A stretch of DNA of 38,989 nucleotides from CAYTIB01 sp964437725. GTDB taxonomy: Bacteria > UBA8248 > JACPRG01 > G963555815. Below the pieces are notes generated by a model. The model was not told where the DNA came from, searched no databases, and saw nothing but the letters and a program-made list of their open reading frames with translations. Positions 23,508 through 32,808 of the stretch are shown here, piece after piece. Each line of letters opens with the position of its first letter. The first letter of the stretch is position 1. A program made the translations under genes and the position numbers. Location: assembly GCA_964437725.1 (NCBI GenBank), contig CAYTIB010000038.1:1-38989 (forward strand), in the 5' to 3' direction.

Positions 23508-24875
23508 ATGCCTATGCAATTGAACATTGAAGAAATTGATGCTTGTACGAGGCGGCTTTCCATTGAGTTGCCCGCTGAGGAAGTCACCCGTGCGTATGAA
23601 CGGGTATACCAACGCCTTCGAAAAAGCCTTCGTGTTCCAGGCTTTCGCAAGGGAAAGGTTCCTAAAAACATAATTACCCAAAATTACGGTGATCTCGTGG
23701 AACGGGACGTTTTGGACCATTTGATCCCTGAGTCTTATACAGCTGCACTTAAGGAGAGTTCACTGGAAGCTGTTGGCCAGCCGAAAGTAGAGGCCGTGGA
23801 GATGAACGAGGGAAAATCTCTAACCTTCAAGGCTACAATTGAGATTATCCCGCCCTTTGAGTCGCCCTCATTTGAGGGTCGGGAGTTCGAAAAACACATT
23901 CCCTGTGTCCGGGATGAAGACGTGGGGCACATGCTAGAACATATAAGGGATCAAAACGCCCAACTTGAAAGTACGGATGATCGGCCCGTTCAAAACGGAG
24001 ATTTCGTCATCCTGGATATTGTAGGAACGGTAGACGGCATAGAGAGAGAAGATCTGAAAGCGCAAGAACAGGCATTTCAAATCGGAAAGCAGTCCCTATT
24101 CCCTGAAATAGAGGATGCGCTTCTGGGGTCCATCATCGGCGAAAACCCACATGCAGAGGTAAAATTTCCAGAAAACCACAATAATGCCGAACTAGCTGGG
24201 AAAATTGCAAATTTCGGAATGACCATTAAAGAAATAAAAGTTCCTATTTACCCGGAAATAGATGATGAATTTGCAAAATCTCTTGGGGATTATAATACTC
24301 TTGAGGATGTCCGGTTGGCCATACGCGAAGATTTGGAGAAAAATGCTGACCAACAAGGTGATGCAGCACTGCGAAAAAGTGTCCTTGAAACCTTGTCTGA
24401 TGAAATCCAAGTTGAGCTTCCCAAAGGATTGGTCGAGTTGGAGGCTAATGCACTGTTTCAGCAGGTCCAAGCCATGGTGTCATCTGAAGAAAGCGGTAAT
24501 TTGGATCGGGAAAAAATGTCCAAAGAGCTTGATCCACAGGCGCGAAAAAACGTACGGCAGAGAATTTTACTTGGACAAGTGGCAGAAGAAGCAGAGGTTC
24601 GCGTAACAACGTCTCAGGTAGAAGCTGATATTCGCCGAATGGCGGAAAAATACCGCGAACCTTATCCAAAATTTCGTGAATTTTTAGAGAAACGGGACGG
24701 TGTGTCTGGGGTTGAAGAACAAATCCGACGTGAAAAAGCACTGGATCATATCATCGAGAAGGTACACATCGTATCCATAGAGAGTGAGCATAGTGTCCTG
24801 GCCGAGCATACACACGGCCACGACGTTGACGGAAACGAATCCCCATTGCCGGCCATATCGCCGGCGGAGGAATAG
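23508..24875 (+). CDS. tig: Trigger factor, ribosome-associated chaperone
   Basis: A 455-residue three-domain chaperone that meets nascent chains at the ribosome exit tunnel. The ribosome-binding signature PGFRKGKVP is near residue 45. The FKBP-like PPIase domain begins about 150 (QNGDFVILDIVGTVDG), and the helical C-terminal substrate-binding region follows. The tail is rich in His (EHTHGHD). Two in-frame ATGs (23508 and 23514) are possible starts; the ribosome site is weak for both, and MQLNIEEIDAC from the second matches the usual N-terminus. It heads tig-clpP-clpX-lon, with clpP starting 2 nt after its stop. Confidence 0.96.
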   Translation: MPMQLNIEEIDACTRRLSIELPAEEVTRAYERVYQRLRKSLRVPGFRKGKVPKNIITQNYGDLVERDVLDHLIPESYTAALKESSLEAVGQPKVEAVEMNEGKSLTFKATIEIIPPFESPSFEGREFEKHIPCVRDEDVGHMLEHIRDQNAQLESTDDRPVQNGDFVILDIVGTVDGIEREDLKAQEQAFQIGKQSLFPEIEDALLGSIIGENPHAEVKFPENHNNAELAGKIANFGMTIKEIKVPIYPEIDDEFAKSLGDYNTLEDVRLAIREDLEKNADQQGDAALRKSVLETLSDEIQVELPKGLVELEANALFQQVQAMVSSEESGNLDREKMSKELDPQARKNVRQRILLGQVAEEAEVRVTTSQVEADIRRMAEKYREPYPKFREFLEKRDGVSGVEEQIRREKALDHIIEKVHIVSIESEHSVLAEHTHGHDVDGNESPLPAISPAEE

Positions 24876-24877
24876 CC

Positions 24878-25528
24878 TTGGAATATGCCCATCTCGTACC
24901 CATGGTGGTCGAGCAGACATCCCGTGGAGAACGAGCCTACGATATTTACTCCCGGCTTTTGAAAGACCGAATCGTATTTCTGGGTACTCCCGTGGACGAC
25001 GCCATCTCGAACCTACTAATCGCACAATTACTGTTTCTAGAGGCGGAGGATCCGGATCAGGATATTTACCTTTACATTAACTGCCCGGGTGGTGCCGTAA
25101 CCGCCGGCCTTGCGATTTACGATACACTGCAATACATTCGTCCGGCCATCTCGACAATCTGCATCGGGCAGGCGGCGAGTATGGGTGCGTTATTGCTTGC
25201 GGCAGGGACAGCGGGGAAGCGCTATGCGCTCCCCAACGCACGCATCATGATTCATCAACCTCTGGCTGGAGTGCAAGGTCAGGCGTCAGATATAGACATC
25301 CATGCCCGCGAGATCCTGCGCATGAGAGAGACCCTTAACGAGATACTGGTGCTCCACTCCGGTCAAACTAAAGAGCAGATCGAGACCGATACCGATCGTG
25401 ATTTTTTCATGGGCGGGGAAGATGCAAAAAAATACGGCCTCATCGATGATGTTATCGTTTCCAGGGAGCAAGCAAACTCGAACGCAAAAGACACCTCGAA
25501 GAACGAAAAAAAGAATTCCAAGGACTAA
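24878..25528 (+). CDS. clpP: ATP-dependent Clp protease proteolytic subunit
   Basis: A 216-residue serine peptidase that forms the double-heptamer chamber used by ClpX. The catalytic triad is Ser101 (GQAASMGAL), His126 (MIHQPLAG) and Asp175 (TDRDFFMG). The N-terminal LVPMVVEQTSRGERAYDIYS segment is typical. The start is a TTG with GGAGG about 7 nt upstream; the first ATG would cut the axial N-terminal loop. The C-terminus carries a polar Lys/Asn/Ser-rich tail of about 20 residues beyond the family core. Overlapping or adjacent spacing to tig suggests translational coupling. Confidence 0.97.
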   Translation: MEYAHLVPMVVEQTSRGERAYDIYSRLLKDRIVFLGTPVDDAISNLLIAQLLFLEAEDPDQDIYLYINCPGGAVTAGLAIYDTLQYIRPAISTICIGQAASMGALLLAAGTAGKRYALPNARIMIHQPLAGVQGQASDIDIHAREILRMRETLNEILVLHSGQTKEQIETDTDRDFFMGGEDAKKYGLIDDVIVSREQANSNAKDTSKNEKKNSKD

Positions 25529-25571
25529 AGTTCTTACGCATAATTGACTTCTCGGAACTGTAATTGGTGAC

Positions 25572-26816
25572 ATGTCAAAGAAAAACGAACAAGACCAAAT
25601 TCTAAGATGCTCTTTTTGTGGAAAGAGCAACGATGAGGTGAAGAAGTTGATCGCCGGACCCACCGTCTACATTTGTGACGAGTGCATCGATCTTTGCAAC
25701 GACATAATTCTAGAGGACTGGACGCAGGAGAAGGCCCGGGAAATGCAGCACCTCCCGAAGCCCAAAGAAATCAAATCCATTCTTGATGAACATGTTGTCG
25801 GACAAGAAATCGCTAAGCGCATCCTTTCCGTTGCCATCCACAACCATTACAAACGGATCGAAGCAAATGTAGACCTGAATGACGTCGAAATTCAAAAAAG
25901 CAATGTCCTATTGATTGGTCCGACGGGTACTGGGAAAACCCTGCTTGCCCAAACCATGGCTCGAATCTTGGATGTCCCCTTCGCCATCGTGGACGCAACT
26001 ACATTAACAGAGGCCGGGTATGTCGGAGAGGACGTTGAGAATATCGTCCTGAAACTCCTTCAGAACGCAGACTATGATGTCCAAAGGGCTGAGCGTGGAA
26101 TAATCTACATTGATGAGATCGATAAGATCAGTCGCAAATCTGAAAATCCTTCCATCACACGCGACGTTTCCGGTGAGGGTGTTCAACAAGCGCTCCTCAA
26201 GATTATTGAAGGAAGCATTGCCAACGTCCCCCCGCAAGGCGGGCGCAAACATCCCCACCAAGAGTTCCTCCAGGTAGACACAACGCATGTGTTTTTCATC
26301 TGTGGAGGTGCATTCACTGGTTTAGAGCGAATTATCCAGCATCGAGTGGGTTCTAACACCATGGGGTTCGGAGCAAAAATTCGAAGTCGAGACGACATGA
26401 CAATTGGTGAGATATTCTCAAAAGCTCAACCAGAGGACTTATTGAAATATGGTCTTATCCCAGAGTTCGTGGGTCGGCTTCCCGTTACGGCCTACTTGGA
26501 TGAACTTGATGAAGCATCCTTAGTGAAGGTTTTGACCGAACCGAAGAACGCCCTTGTGAAACAATATATTAAACTCTTCGAATTTGAAAATGTCGCTCTT
26601 CGCTTTACCGAAGACGCGCTAACAGCTATCTCGCAGCAAGCACTTAAACGGAAAACAGGGGCACGGGGGTTACGTTCTATTCTCGAGGAAGTCATGCTAG
26701 ATACCATGTACGAGATCCCCTCTCGTGCAGATGTGAAAGAGTGTGTTATCACTGATGAGGTGATCAACTTGAGAGAACCTCCTATTCTCGTGTACGAGAA
26801 AAAACGAGCGAGCTGA
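25572..26816 (+). CDS. clpX: ATP-dependent Clp protease ATPase subunit ClpX
   Basis: A 414-residue AAA+ unfoldase that feeds substrates to ClpP. The N-terminal zinc-binding domain has Cys13, Cys16, Cys35 and Cys38 (CSFC, CDEC). Walker A is GPTGTGKT (116-123) and Walker B IIYIDEIDKI. The GYVGEDVE pore-1 loop (GYVG) and the RKTGARGLRSI sensor-2 segment are present. The ClpP-contact IGF-type loop region is NTMGFGAKI; Gly-Phe is kept. ATG start 43 bp after clpP. Length and order are canonical. Confidence 0.97.
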   Translation: MSKKNEQDQILRCSFCGKSNDEVKKLIAGPTVYICDECIDLCNDIILEDWTQEKAREMQHLPKPKEIKSILDEHVVGQEIAKRILSVAIHNHYKRIEANVDLNDVEIQKSNVLLIGPTGTGKTLLAQTMARILDVPFAIVDATTLTEAGYVGEDVENIVLKLLQNADYDVQRAERGIIYIDEIDKISRKSENPSITRDVSGEGVQQALLKIIEGSIANVPPQGGRKHPHQEFLQVDTTHVFFICGGAFTGLERIIQHRVGSNTMGFGAKIRSRDDMTIGEIFSKAQPEDLLKYGLIPEFVGRLPVTAYLDELDEASLVKVLTEPKNALVKQYIKLFEFENVALRFTEDALTAISQQALKRKTGARGLRSILEEVMLDTMYEIPSRADVKECVITDEVINLREPPILVYEKKRAS

Positions 26817-26832
26817 CCGGACCGCCGCCTAT

Positions 26833-29271
26833 ATGCATTCTGACAGTTCCAAAACTGAAGCGTTGCATCACGGATCCCCATCCCCACACGACAGCCTTCT
26901 CGTTCTTCCTTTACGGGATATCGTCGTTTTTCCGCGTACCATGGTTCCCCTTTTTGTCGGGCGTGAAAAATCACTCAATGCGGTTGAAAGAGTGATTAAT
27001 GAAGGGGGCCAAATTGCTCTTATCGCTCAACGCGATGCAAAGGTGGAAGATCCAATTGCAAACGACTTCTTTTCCATTGGTACTCGGGGGGAAATAATTC
27101 AGGCGGCTAACCTACCAGATGGTACGGTCAAGATGCTTGTAGAGGGAACAGGGCGGATTGAGGCAATCCACATACATGAAAAGGAAAATGCGTTATGGGC
27201 AAATGTTGTCGATCTCCCGGGAACCGACGATGACGGCGTGGAAGAGAAGGCAATGGCCCGACAGGTCATTAATCAATTCGAGGAGTACTTGAGGTTTAGC
27301 CAACGCATTCCACCCGAAGTTTTGACCGCGGTAGAAAATGCCCCGGATGCTGGCTCCATGGCTGACACCGTAGCCGGAAACCTTAGCCTGAAGCTTGTCG
27401 ATAAGCAGCGTCTTTTGGAACATCTTGATACAGGAGAGAGGCTGAAGAGCATACTAGAAATTCTCACCCGCGAAATCGAGGTCTTATCCGTAGAGAAAAA
27501 TATTCGAGGACGCGTCAAAAAAAGAATCGAACGAAACCAGAAGGAGTTCTATCTCACTGAACAGATGAAGGCTATCCAAGAGGAACTCGGGACTGCCGAC
27601 GATCTGCGCTCAGAAGTGGAGGAACTGCGGGAAAAAGCCAGAAAGGCAAAAATGCCGGCTAAAGTTGCCGAGAAGACTGAAAAGGAAATCCGCAGGCTAG
27701 AATCCATGCCGCCAATGTCCGCTGAGGGCACAGTAGTGAGAAACTACGTTGAATGGCTCGTGGAGCTACCCTGGACTAAGCGATCACGAGAAAATCTTGA
27801 TATCGGCCATGCGCAGGACGTTCTCAATGAGGACCATTTTGGTTTAGAGAAGGTCAAAGAGCGAATCCTCGAATACCTTGCGGTTCGCCGGCTTGTTCGA
27901 AAACCTAAAGGTCCTATCCTCTGTCTGGCCGGGCCTCCTGGTGTTGGTAAAACCTCTCTGGGTCGTTCCATTGCGAGAGCTACCAATCGGAAATTCGCGC
28001 GCATCTCACTTGGTGGGGTGAGGGATGAGGCTGAAATTCGTGGACACCGGCGCACTTACATCGGTTCTCTCCCTGGCCGAATAATTCAAAGTATACATCG
28101 GGTTGGAACAATTAATCCGGTTCTAATGCTCGACGAAATAGATAAATTGACCTCCGACTTTCGGGGGGATCCGACAAGCGCATTATTGGAGGTCCTTGAC
28201 CCAGAACAAAACAACACCTTCAGCGACCATTACCTGGAGGTAAACTATGATCTGTCTCAGGTTTTCTTTATCGCAACCGCCAACATTCTGGAGGGCATTC
28301 CACCAACCCTTCGAGATCGGTTGGAAGTTATTCGCATTCCCGGCTATACCCCTAGGGAAAAAACAAACATTGCCAATCGGTTCCTCCTACCTAAACAAAT
28401 CGAACAACATGGTCTGAAGCCAGAGCAAATCCAGGTCTCCCGAAAGACAATAGAGCGAATACAGAGTGAATACACAAGTGAAGCGGGTGTTCGAAATCTC
28501 GAAAGAGAAATCGCCTCCCTTTGTCGAAAGGTGGCCAAGCGCGTGGCATCCGGAGAAAACGAAGGGAAAATACGTGTTCATGCAAGTAGCCTGGAAAGCT
28601 TTCTCGGCATCCCTCGGTACCGGACTGTTCAAGGTATCAAAACACCCGAAATCGGTGTCGCAACCGGATTGGCCTGGACTCAAAATGGAGGAGAATTATT
28701 GCTAACGGAGATCGGACTCATGCCGGGAACGGGACAACTAATCCTGACCGGAAAACTCGGCGATGTCCTTAAGGAGTCCGCCAGGGCAGCCGTTAGTTAC
28801 GTCCGATCAAAAGCAGAGGAACTTGAGCTTCCTCGCGATTTTCATAAAAAACAGGATATACACATTCATGTCCCAGAAGGAGCTACTCCTAAGGATGGTC
28901 CTTCGGCAGGGATAACTATGGTTGTCGCTTTAATATCGGCTCTTTCCCGCCGAAAGGTCCGCAAATCCATCTGCATGACCGGCGAAATAACGCTGAGGGG
29001 AAAAATTCTTCCCGTTGGTGGCATAAAGGAAAAGATTCTTGCAGCTCATCAAGCTAATTGTGAGACCGTTTTCCTTCCCACCGAAAATGAGCGAGACCTC
29101 AGGGAAATTCCTACCGCAATTCAAAGGGCCATTGATATCCGATTGGTTAATCATGTGGACGAGGTTCTCCCAATTGCATTGATGAAGAAAGAAAAAAAAA
29201 TCTCGAAGAATAAGACCAATATTCAATCAAAACACCAAACTGAACGAACCGAAGTGTCGTTTCCAAATTAA
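26833..29271 (+). CDS. lon: ATP-dependent protease Lon
   Basis: An 812-residue Lon protease (LonA type) with an N-terminal substrate-binding domain from LPLRDIVVFPRTMVPLFVG, an AAA+ module with Walker A GPPGVGKTS and Walker B LMLDEIDKL, and a C-terminal protease domain with the Ser691 (PKDGPSAG)/Lys734 (GGIKEKIL) dyad. It degrades misfolded and regulatory proteins in the cytosol. The C-terminus ends in a Lys-rich polar tail (KKEKKISKNKTN) not usual in Lon. The ATG lies 16 bp after clpX, with only a weak ribosome site. Confidence 0.97.
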   Translation: MHSDSSKTEALHHGSPSPHDSLLVLPLRDIVVFPRTMVPLFVGREKSLNAVERVINEGGQIALIAQRDAKVEDPIANDFFSIGTRGEIIQAANLPDGTVKMLVEGTGRIEAIHIHEKENALWANVVDLPGTDDDGVEEKAMARQVINQFEEYLRFSQRIPPEVLTAVENAPDAGSMADTVAGNLSLKLVDKQRLLEHLDTGERLKSILEILTREIEVLSVEKNIRGRVKKRIERNQKEFYLTEQMKAIQEELGTADDLRSEVEELREKARKAKMPAKVAEKTEKEIRRLESMPPMSAEGTVVRNYVEWLVELPWTKRSRENLDIGHAQDVLNEDHFGLEKVKERILEYLAVRRLVRKPKGPILCLAGPPGVGKTSLGRSIARATNRKFARISLGGVRDEAEIRGHRRTYIGSLPGRIIQSIHRVGTINPVLMLDEIDKLTSDFRGDPTSALLEVLDPEQNNTFSDHYLEVNYDLSQVFFIATANILEGIPPTLRDRLEVIRIPGYTPREKTNIANRFLLPKQIEQHGLKPEQIQVSRKTIERIQSEYTSEAGVRNLEREIASLCRKVAKRVASGENEGKIRVHASSLESFLGIPRYRTVQGIKTPEIGVATGLAWTQNGGELLLTEIGLMPGTGQLILTGKLGDVLKESARAAVSYVRSKAEELELPRDFHKKQDIHIHVPEGATPKDGPSAGITMVVALISALSRRKVRKSICMTGEITLRGKILPVGGIKEKILAAHQANCETVFLPTENERDLREIPTAIQRAIDIRLVNHVDEVLPIALMKKEKKISKNKTNIQSKHQTERTEVSFPN

Positions 29272-29361
29272 GGGTCGACAACACAATGGAAAGCCCGTTT
29301 TTACTTGACAATGTCCGTGTTCGGTCCAAAGATTCAGTGAAACTGGCATGGGCTTTTTTAT

Positions 29362-29436
29362 AGGGACGTAGCTCAGGGGTAGAGCGCTTGCTTGACACGC
29401 AAGAGGTCGGCGGTTCGAAACCGCCCGTTCCTACCA
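29362..29436 (+). tRNA. tRNA-Val (anticodon GAC)
   Basis: A 75 nt tRNA with encoded CCA: acceptor AGGGACG/CGTTCCT, D arm GCTC/GAGC with a short loop, anticodon stem CTTGC/GCAAG with loop TTGACAC (GAC). A TTGACA box at about 29304 lies upstream but has only a poor -10 partner (AAAGAT). Confidence 0.96.
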
Positions 29437-29600
29437 TCAAAGGAATATGTTAATGCTAGGGGTGAGAAGATTACGCTCATCCGACCCGATTTCTTGCGTT
29501 CTACAGTAGACTTGTCGCAATTCTCAAAGGCGCAAAGAGTGGGCTTAGAGCAATTTTGGGACACCTAACTCTTGGTCGCCAATGTATTAATAGAGAGTGC

Positions 29601-31490
29601 ATGGGCACATTGAAAGTTCCAATGGGTACTAAAAAAGAAACTCAAACTGATGGATCTAAAGAACGTCTCGCTTGGAAGGTAAACGGCGAAGTCGTAGATC
29701 TTACCAGTATGGAAAATACGCCAGACAACTACTCGGTCTCCTTCGAGGATCCGGAAGGAAAGGAATTGTACCGACACAGCACAGCCCATATCATGGCCGA
29801 GGCTGTTCAAGATCTGTTCGAGGAGACTAAATTAACGATCGGTCCGCCTATCGAAAATGGGTTTTATTACGACTTCGATCGTAATGAGCCATTTACTCCC
29901 GAAGACTTGCAGCAAATAGAAGAAAGAATGAGTGAAATCATTCGAGAAGATCGACCGTTCGAGCGTGAATCTATAGCAAAGGAGGAAGCACGTTCGTTGT
30001 TCCAAGCACGAAATGAACCTTACAAGCTAGAATTGCTTGACTCAATCAGTGACCCCACAGTGTCCATTTACCGCCAGGGAAGCTGGTTAGATCTGTGTAG
30101 GGGACCTCATGTGCCATCCACAGGGGCGATCAAAGCCGTTAAGTTACTCTCCGTCGCAGGAGCGTACTGGCGAGGAGATGAGCGAAACAAGATGCTACAG
30201 AGAATTTACGGTACTTCATTCCCATCCCAAGGAGCTTTGGATGAGTATCTTGAGATCCAGGAAGAGGCTCGTCGTAGGGATCACCGAATCCTAGGAAAAG
30301 AGCTAGGCTTGTATTTAATCCACGAGCAAGCCGGTAGTGGTTTGGTGTATTGGTTGCCACAAGGCACCACGTTGCGAAAGATCATCGAAAGGTTTTGGGA
30401 AGACGAGCATGTCAAGGCTGGCTATGAGCTAGTTGTGGTACCCCACTTGGTGCATTCCAACCTATTTCGGACCTCCGGGCATTATGACTTTTATCGGGAA
30501 AACATGTTCACCCTAACTGTCGATGAAGACGAGTACGTTGCAAAACCTATGAACTGCCCAGGTCATATCCTGATCTATGAGAACCAAAGGCGAAGCTACC
30601 GGGATTTACCAATAAGGTATGCCGAACTGGGTACAGTCTACCGTAATGAGCGGTCGGGTGTTCTCCATGGAATGCTCAGGGTTCGGGGATTCACACAAGA
30701 TGACGCCCACATCTTCTGCACCCCTGAACAGCTTCCGGGAGAAATACTTGGCGTTTTAGACCTAACTTTATACATGCTCTCCACATTCGGATTTGATGAT
30801 TTCGATGTGGAGCTAAGCGTCAGAGATCCATCGCGCCCCGAAAAATACGCGGGAAATGACGAAGAGTGGGAATCAGCTGAAGCAGCCTTAGTACTCGCCT
30901 TGGAGAACCGAAATCTCACCTACAAAAGGTGCGAGGGGGAAGCTGTTTTTTATGGTCCGAAAATTGACATTAAGATCGTCGACGCCCTCGGAAGGGGATG
31001 GCAAGCCTCTACCATACAATTTGACTTCAACCTCCCAAGACGGTTTGATCTAAAATATGTTGGTCCGGATGGGGATATTCACACACCTTACATGGTTCAC
31101 CGGGCACTACTCGGATCACTAGAGCGATTTGTGGGCGCGCTAGTCGAACACACTGCGGGGGCTTTTCCTTTCTGGCTTTCGCCCGTTCAGGCCAAGATTT
31201 TGCCCATAACCGATAGGAATCATGAATACGCACGAGATGTGGCTAATATCTTGGAGGGTCGGGGGATTCGTGTAAAAATCGATGATCGAAATGAGAAATT
31301 AGGCTACAAAATAAGGCAGGGACGTTTGGAAAAAATCCCATATTTGCTAGTTATGGGAGATCGGGAAGAAGAATCACAAACTGTTGCCGTCCGTCAGCGG
31401 AGCGATGGTGACTTGGGTGGTATGACGTTGGAAGCGTTTTTGGACCGGGTCGGACCTGAAATGAGTTCAGGGAAACCGACCGAAATTTAA
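29601..31490 (+). CDS. thrS: Threonyl-tRNA synthetase
   Basis: A class II synthetase of 629 residues from the ATG at 29601 (an upstream TTG at 29556 would add 15 residues with no family match). The editing domain has HSTAHIMAEA and DLCRGPHVP; the catalytic core has NCPGHILIYE (zinc Cys), YRNERSGVLHGMLRVRGF (motif 2) and the C-terminal HGH-like anticodon-binding domain after FWLSPVQAKI. The N-terminal TGS domain is about 13 residues shorter than in E. coli: the KVNGEVVDL strand comes at residue 26 rather than about 39, and the usual LPDGS strand and first helix are compressed. It leads the operon into infC, whose reading frame is the same. Confidence 0.95.
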   Translation: MGTLKVPMGTKKETQTDGSKERLAWKVNGEVVDLTSMENTPDNYSVSFEDPEGKELYRHSTAHIMAEAVQDLFEETKLTIGPPIENGFYYDFDRNEPFTPEDLQQIEERMSEIIREDRPFERESIAKEEARSLFQARNEPYKLELLDSISDPTVSIYRQGSWLDLCRGPHVPSTGAIKAVKLLSVAGAYWRGDERNKMLQRIYGTSFPSQGALDEYLEIQEEARRRDHRILGKELGLYLIHEQAGSGLVYWLPQGTTLRKIIERFWEDEHVKAGYELVVVPHLVHSNLFRTSGHYDFYRENMFTLTVDEDEYVAKPMNCPGHILIYENQRRSYRDLPIRYAELGTVYRNERSGVLHGMLRVRGFTQDDAHIFCTPEQLPGEILGVLDLTLYMLSTFGFDDFDVELSVRDPSRPEKYAGNDEEWESAEAALVLALENRNLTYKRCEGEAVFYGPKIDIKIVDALGRGWQASTIQFDFNLPRRFDLKYVGPDGDIHTPYMVHRALLGSLERFVGALVEHTAGAFPFWLSPVQAKILPITDRNHEYARDVANILEGRGIRVKIDDRNEKLGYKIRQGRLEKIPYLLVMGDREEESQTVAVRQRSDGDLGGMTLEAFLDRVGPEMSSGKPTEI

Positions 31491-31514
31491 TCCACTACAG
31501 AGGGAGATAGGGAT

Positions 31515-32066
31515 ATAGCCAGACGATTCCTTGACAGGAAAAAACCGAATGCAGGTCCGCGTGTCAATCAAGATATTCGTGTAAGAGAGGTCCGGGCCAT
31601 AGACGATGATGGAGAGCAACTAGGGATCCTTTCAATTGAAGAGGCATTGGCTGCTGCCGATGATCAGGATCTGGACTTAGTGGAGGTATCACCGAACAGA
31701 GATCCCCCGGGCTGTCGGATCATGGATTATGGCCGTTACAAATACCAGCAAAGCAAGCAGTCACACGAGGCGAAGAAGAAACAGAAGGTGATTCATGTCA
31801 AGGAGGTTAAGCTTCGTCCGAAGACCGAAGAGCATGATTTCCAATTCAAGTCCCGCCACATCCGACGGTTCTTGGGAGAAGGAAACAAGGCAAAAGTAAC
31901 CATCATGTTTCGTGGCCGCGAGATGGCTCATCAACATTTGGGTATGCGTTTAATGACCCGTATGATAGAAGAACTACAGGATGTAGCTCAGGTAGAGTCG
32001 GAGCCAGCTCAAGAGGGACGTAGCATGTCGATGGTTCTGGCCCCTATATCAACCAAGGGGTCCTAA
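31515..32066 (+). CDS. infC: Translation initiation factor IF-3, non-canonical AUA start
   Basis: A 183-residue IF3 that binds the 30S subunit and discriminates against wrong start codons. The N-terminal domain reads RVNQDIRVREVRAIDDDGEQ then LDLVEVSPNRDPPGCRIMDYG; the C-terminal domain includes EVKLRPKTEEHDFQFKSRH and TIMFRGREMAHQHLG. The conserved N-terminus begins upstream of any ATG, GTG or TTG in this frame: between the thrS stop (31490) and the first TTG (31647) none exists. ATA at 31515 sits 8 nt after AGGGAG (31501-31506) and gives a normal N-terminus ((M)ARRFLDRKK). infC in E. coli starts with AUU and is self-regulated through this; the same logic is inferred here. Confidence 0.92.
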   Translation: MARRFLDRKKPNAGPRVNQDIRVREVRAIDDDGEQLGILSIEEALAAADDQDLDLVEVSPNRDPPGCRIMDYGRYKYQQSKQSHEAKKKQKVIHVKEVKLRPKTEEHDFQFKSRHIRRFLGEGNKAKVTIMFRGREMAHQHLGMRLMTRMIEELQDVAQVESEPAQEGRSMSMVLAPISTKGS

Positions 32067-32091
32067 GGCTTGGAAAAGGAGATTCTGACCA

Positions 32092-32289
32092 GTGCCTAAA
32101 TTAAAAACTAACCGAGGCGCCGCGAAACGCTTTCGTCTTACTGGCAAGGGCAAGGTTCGGCGTAACAGCGCTTATAAAAGCCATCTACTAACTCACAAGT
32201 CGAGGAAACGAAAACGATCGCTAAGAAAGTCCTCTGTGGCTTCACCCGGCGATACCCATCGGGTCCGCGTTCTCCTCGGCAACAGATAG
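32092..32289 (+). CDS. rpmI: Large ribosomal subunit protein bL35
   Basis: A 65-residue highly basic ribosomal protein. PKLKTNRGAAKRFRLTGKGK and the HLLTHKSRKRKRSLRK segment are typical of L35. The start is GTG at 32092, required because PKLKT directly follows the initiator in the family; AAAAGGAG lies ~8-12 nt upstream. Between infC and rplT as usual. Confidence 0.96.
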   Translation: MPKLKTNRGAAKRFRLTGKGKVRRNSAYKSHLLTHKSRKRKRSLRKSSVASPGDTHRVRVLLGNR

Positions 32290-32299
32290 GAGTAGAAGT

Positions 32300-32653
32300 A
32301 TGCCACGCGCTACAAGTTCCCCCGCAACCAAACGCAGGCACAAAAGGATTCTAAAGCAAGCTAAAGGTTATTGGGGTCGAAGACACAGCAACTTTCGCAT
32401 TGCTCGCGAAACGGTGGAGCGAGGTCTTGCGTTTGCCTATCGCGATCGACGTCAGCGGAAACGTCAGTTTCGCAGACTGTGGATCACTCGTATCAATGCT
32501 GCCACGCGCGAAAATGGTCTTTCCTACAGCCAGTTCATTTACGGTCTCCAACAGGCAGAAGTTTCCTTGGACCGTAAGATCCTTGCCGATCTGGCTGTCA
32601 ACGATGCGGAGGCGTTTACCAAATTAGCCGCCCTCGCCAAAGATCATCTTTGA
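32300..32653 (+). CDS. rplT: Large ribosomal subunit protein bL20
   Basis: A 117-residue basic protein that binds 23S rRNA early in assembly and, in several bacteria, represses its own operon by binding a leader. Family landmarks are RRHKRILKQAKGYWGRR, YRDRRQRKRQFRRLWI and INAATRENGLSYSQFI. AGGAGTAGAAGT precedes the ATG. The N-terminus PRATSSPATKRR has a few changes from the usual RVKRGVTARRRH sequence but keeps length. Confidence 0.97.
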   Translation: MPRATSSPATKRRHKRILKQAKGYWGRRHSNFRIARETVERGLAFAYRDRRQRKRQFRRLWITRINAATRENGLSYSQFIYGLQQAEVSLDRKILADLAVNDAEAFTKLAALAKDHL

Positions 32654-32760
32654 CCGAAACCCAAGTCATGGATCCGACTCACGCGGTAAGGGATTGCCTA
32701 GCGCAACGTGCTCAATTGACTGACTCCTATAGCTCCCGCAGAAACACTCACTTCATATAT

Positions 32761-32797
32761 GACCCAACCTTCTGAGGGAGGGTCTTTGCTTTTTTTA
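32761..32797 (+). terminator. Terminator-like hairpin upstream of pheS, possible attenuator
   Basis: GACCC (32761-32765) pairs with GGGTC (32780-32784), extended by CC/GG across a small internal loop, and TTTGCTTTTTTT follows. It stands between rplT and pheS inside the operon, where a full stop would be unexpected. A 35-codon open frame (32668-32775) ends inside the hairpin and contains two Phe codons near its end, but has no clear ribosome site. Confidence 0.5.
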
Positions 32798-32808
32798 GCC
32801 GAGGCTAC

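Noticed and set aside
29290..29360. AAAGCCC ... GGGCTTTTTT pairing upstream of tRNA-Val, looking like a terminator for lon
   Set aside because: The arms are about 50 nt apart with no good inner stem, so I do not call it.
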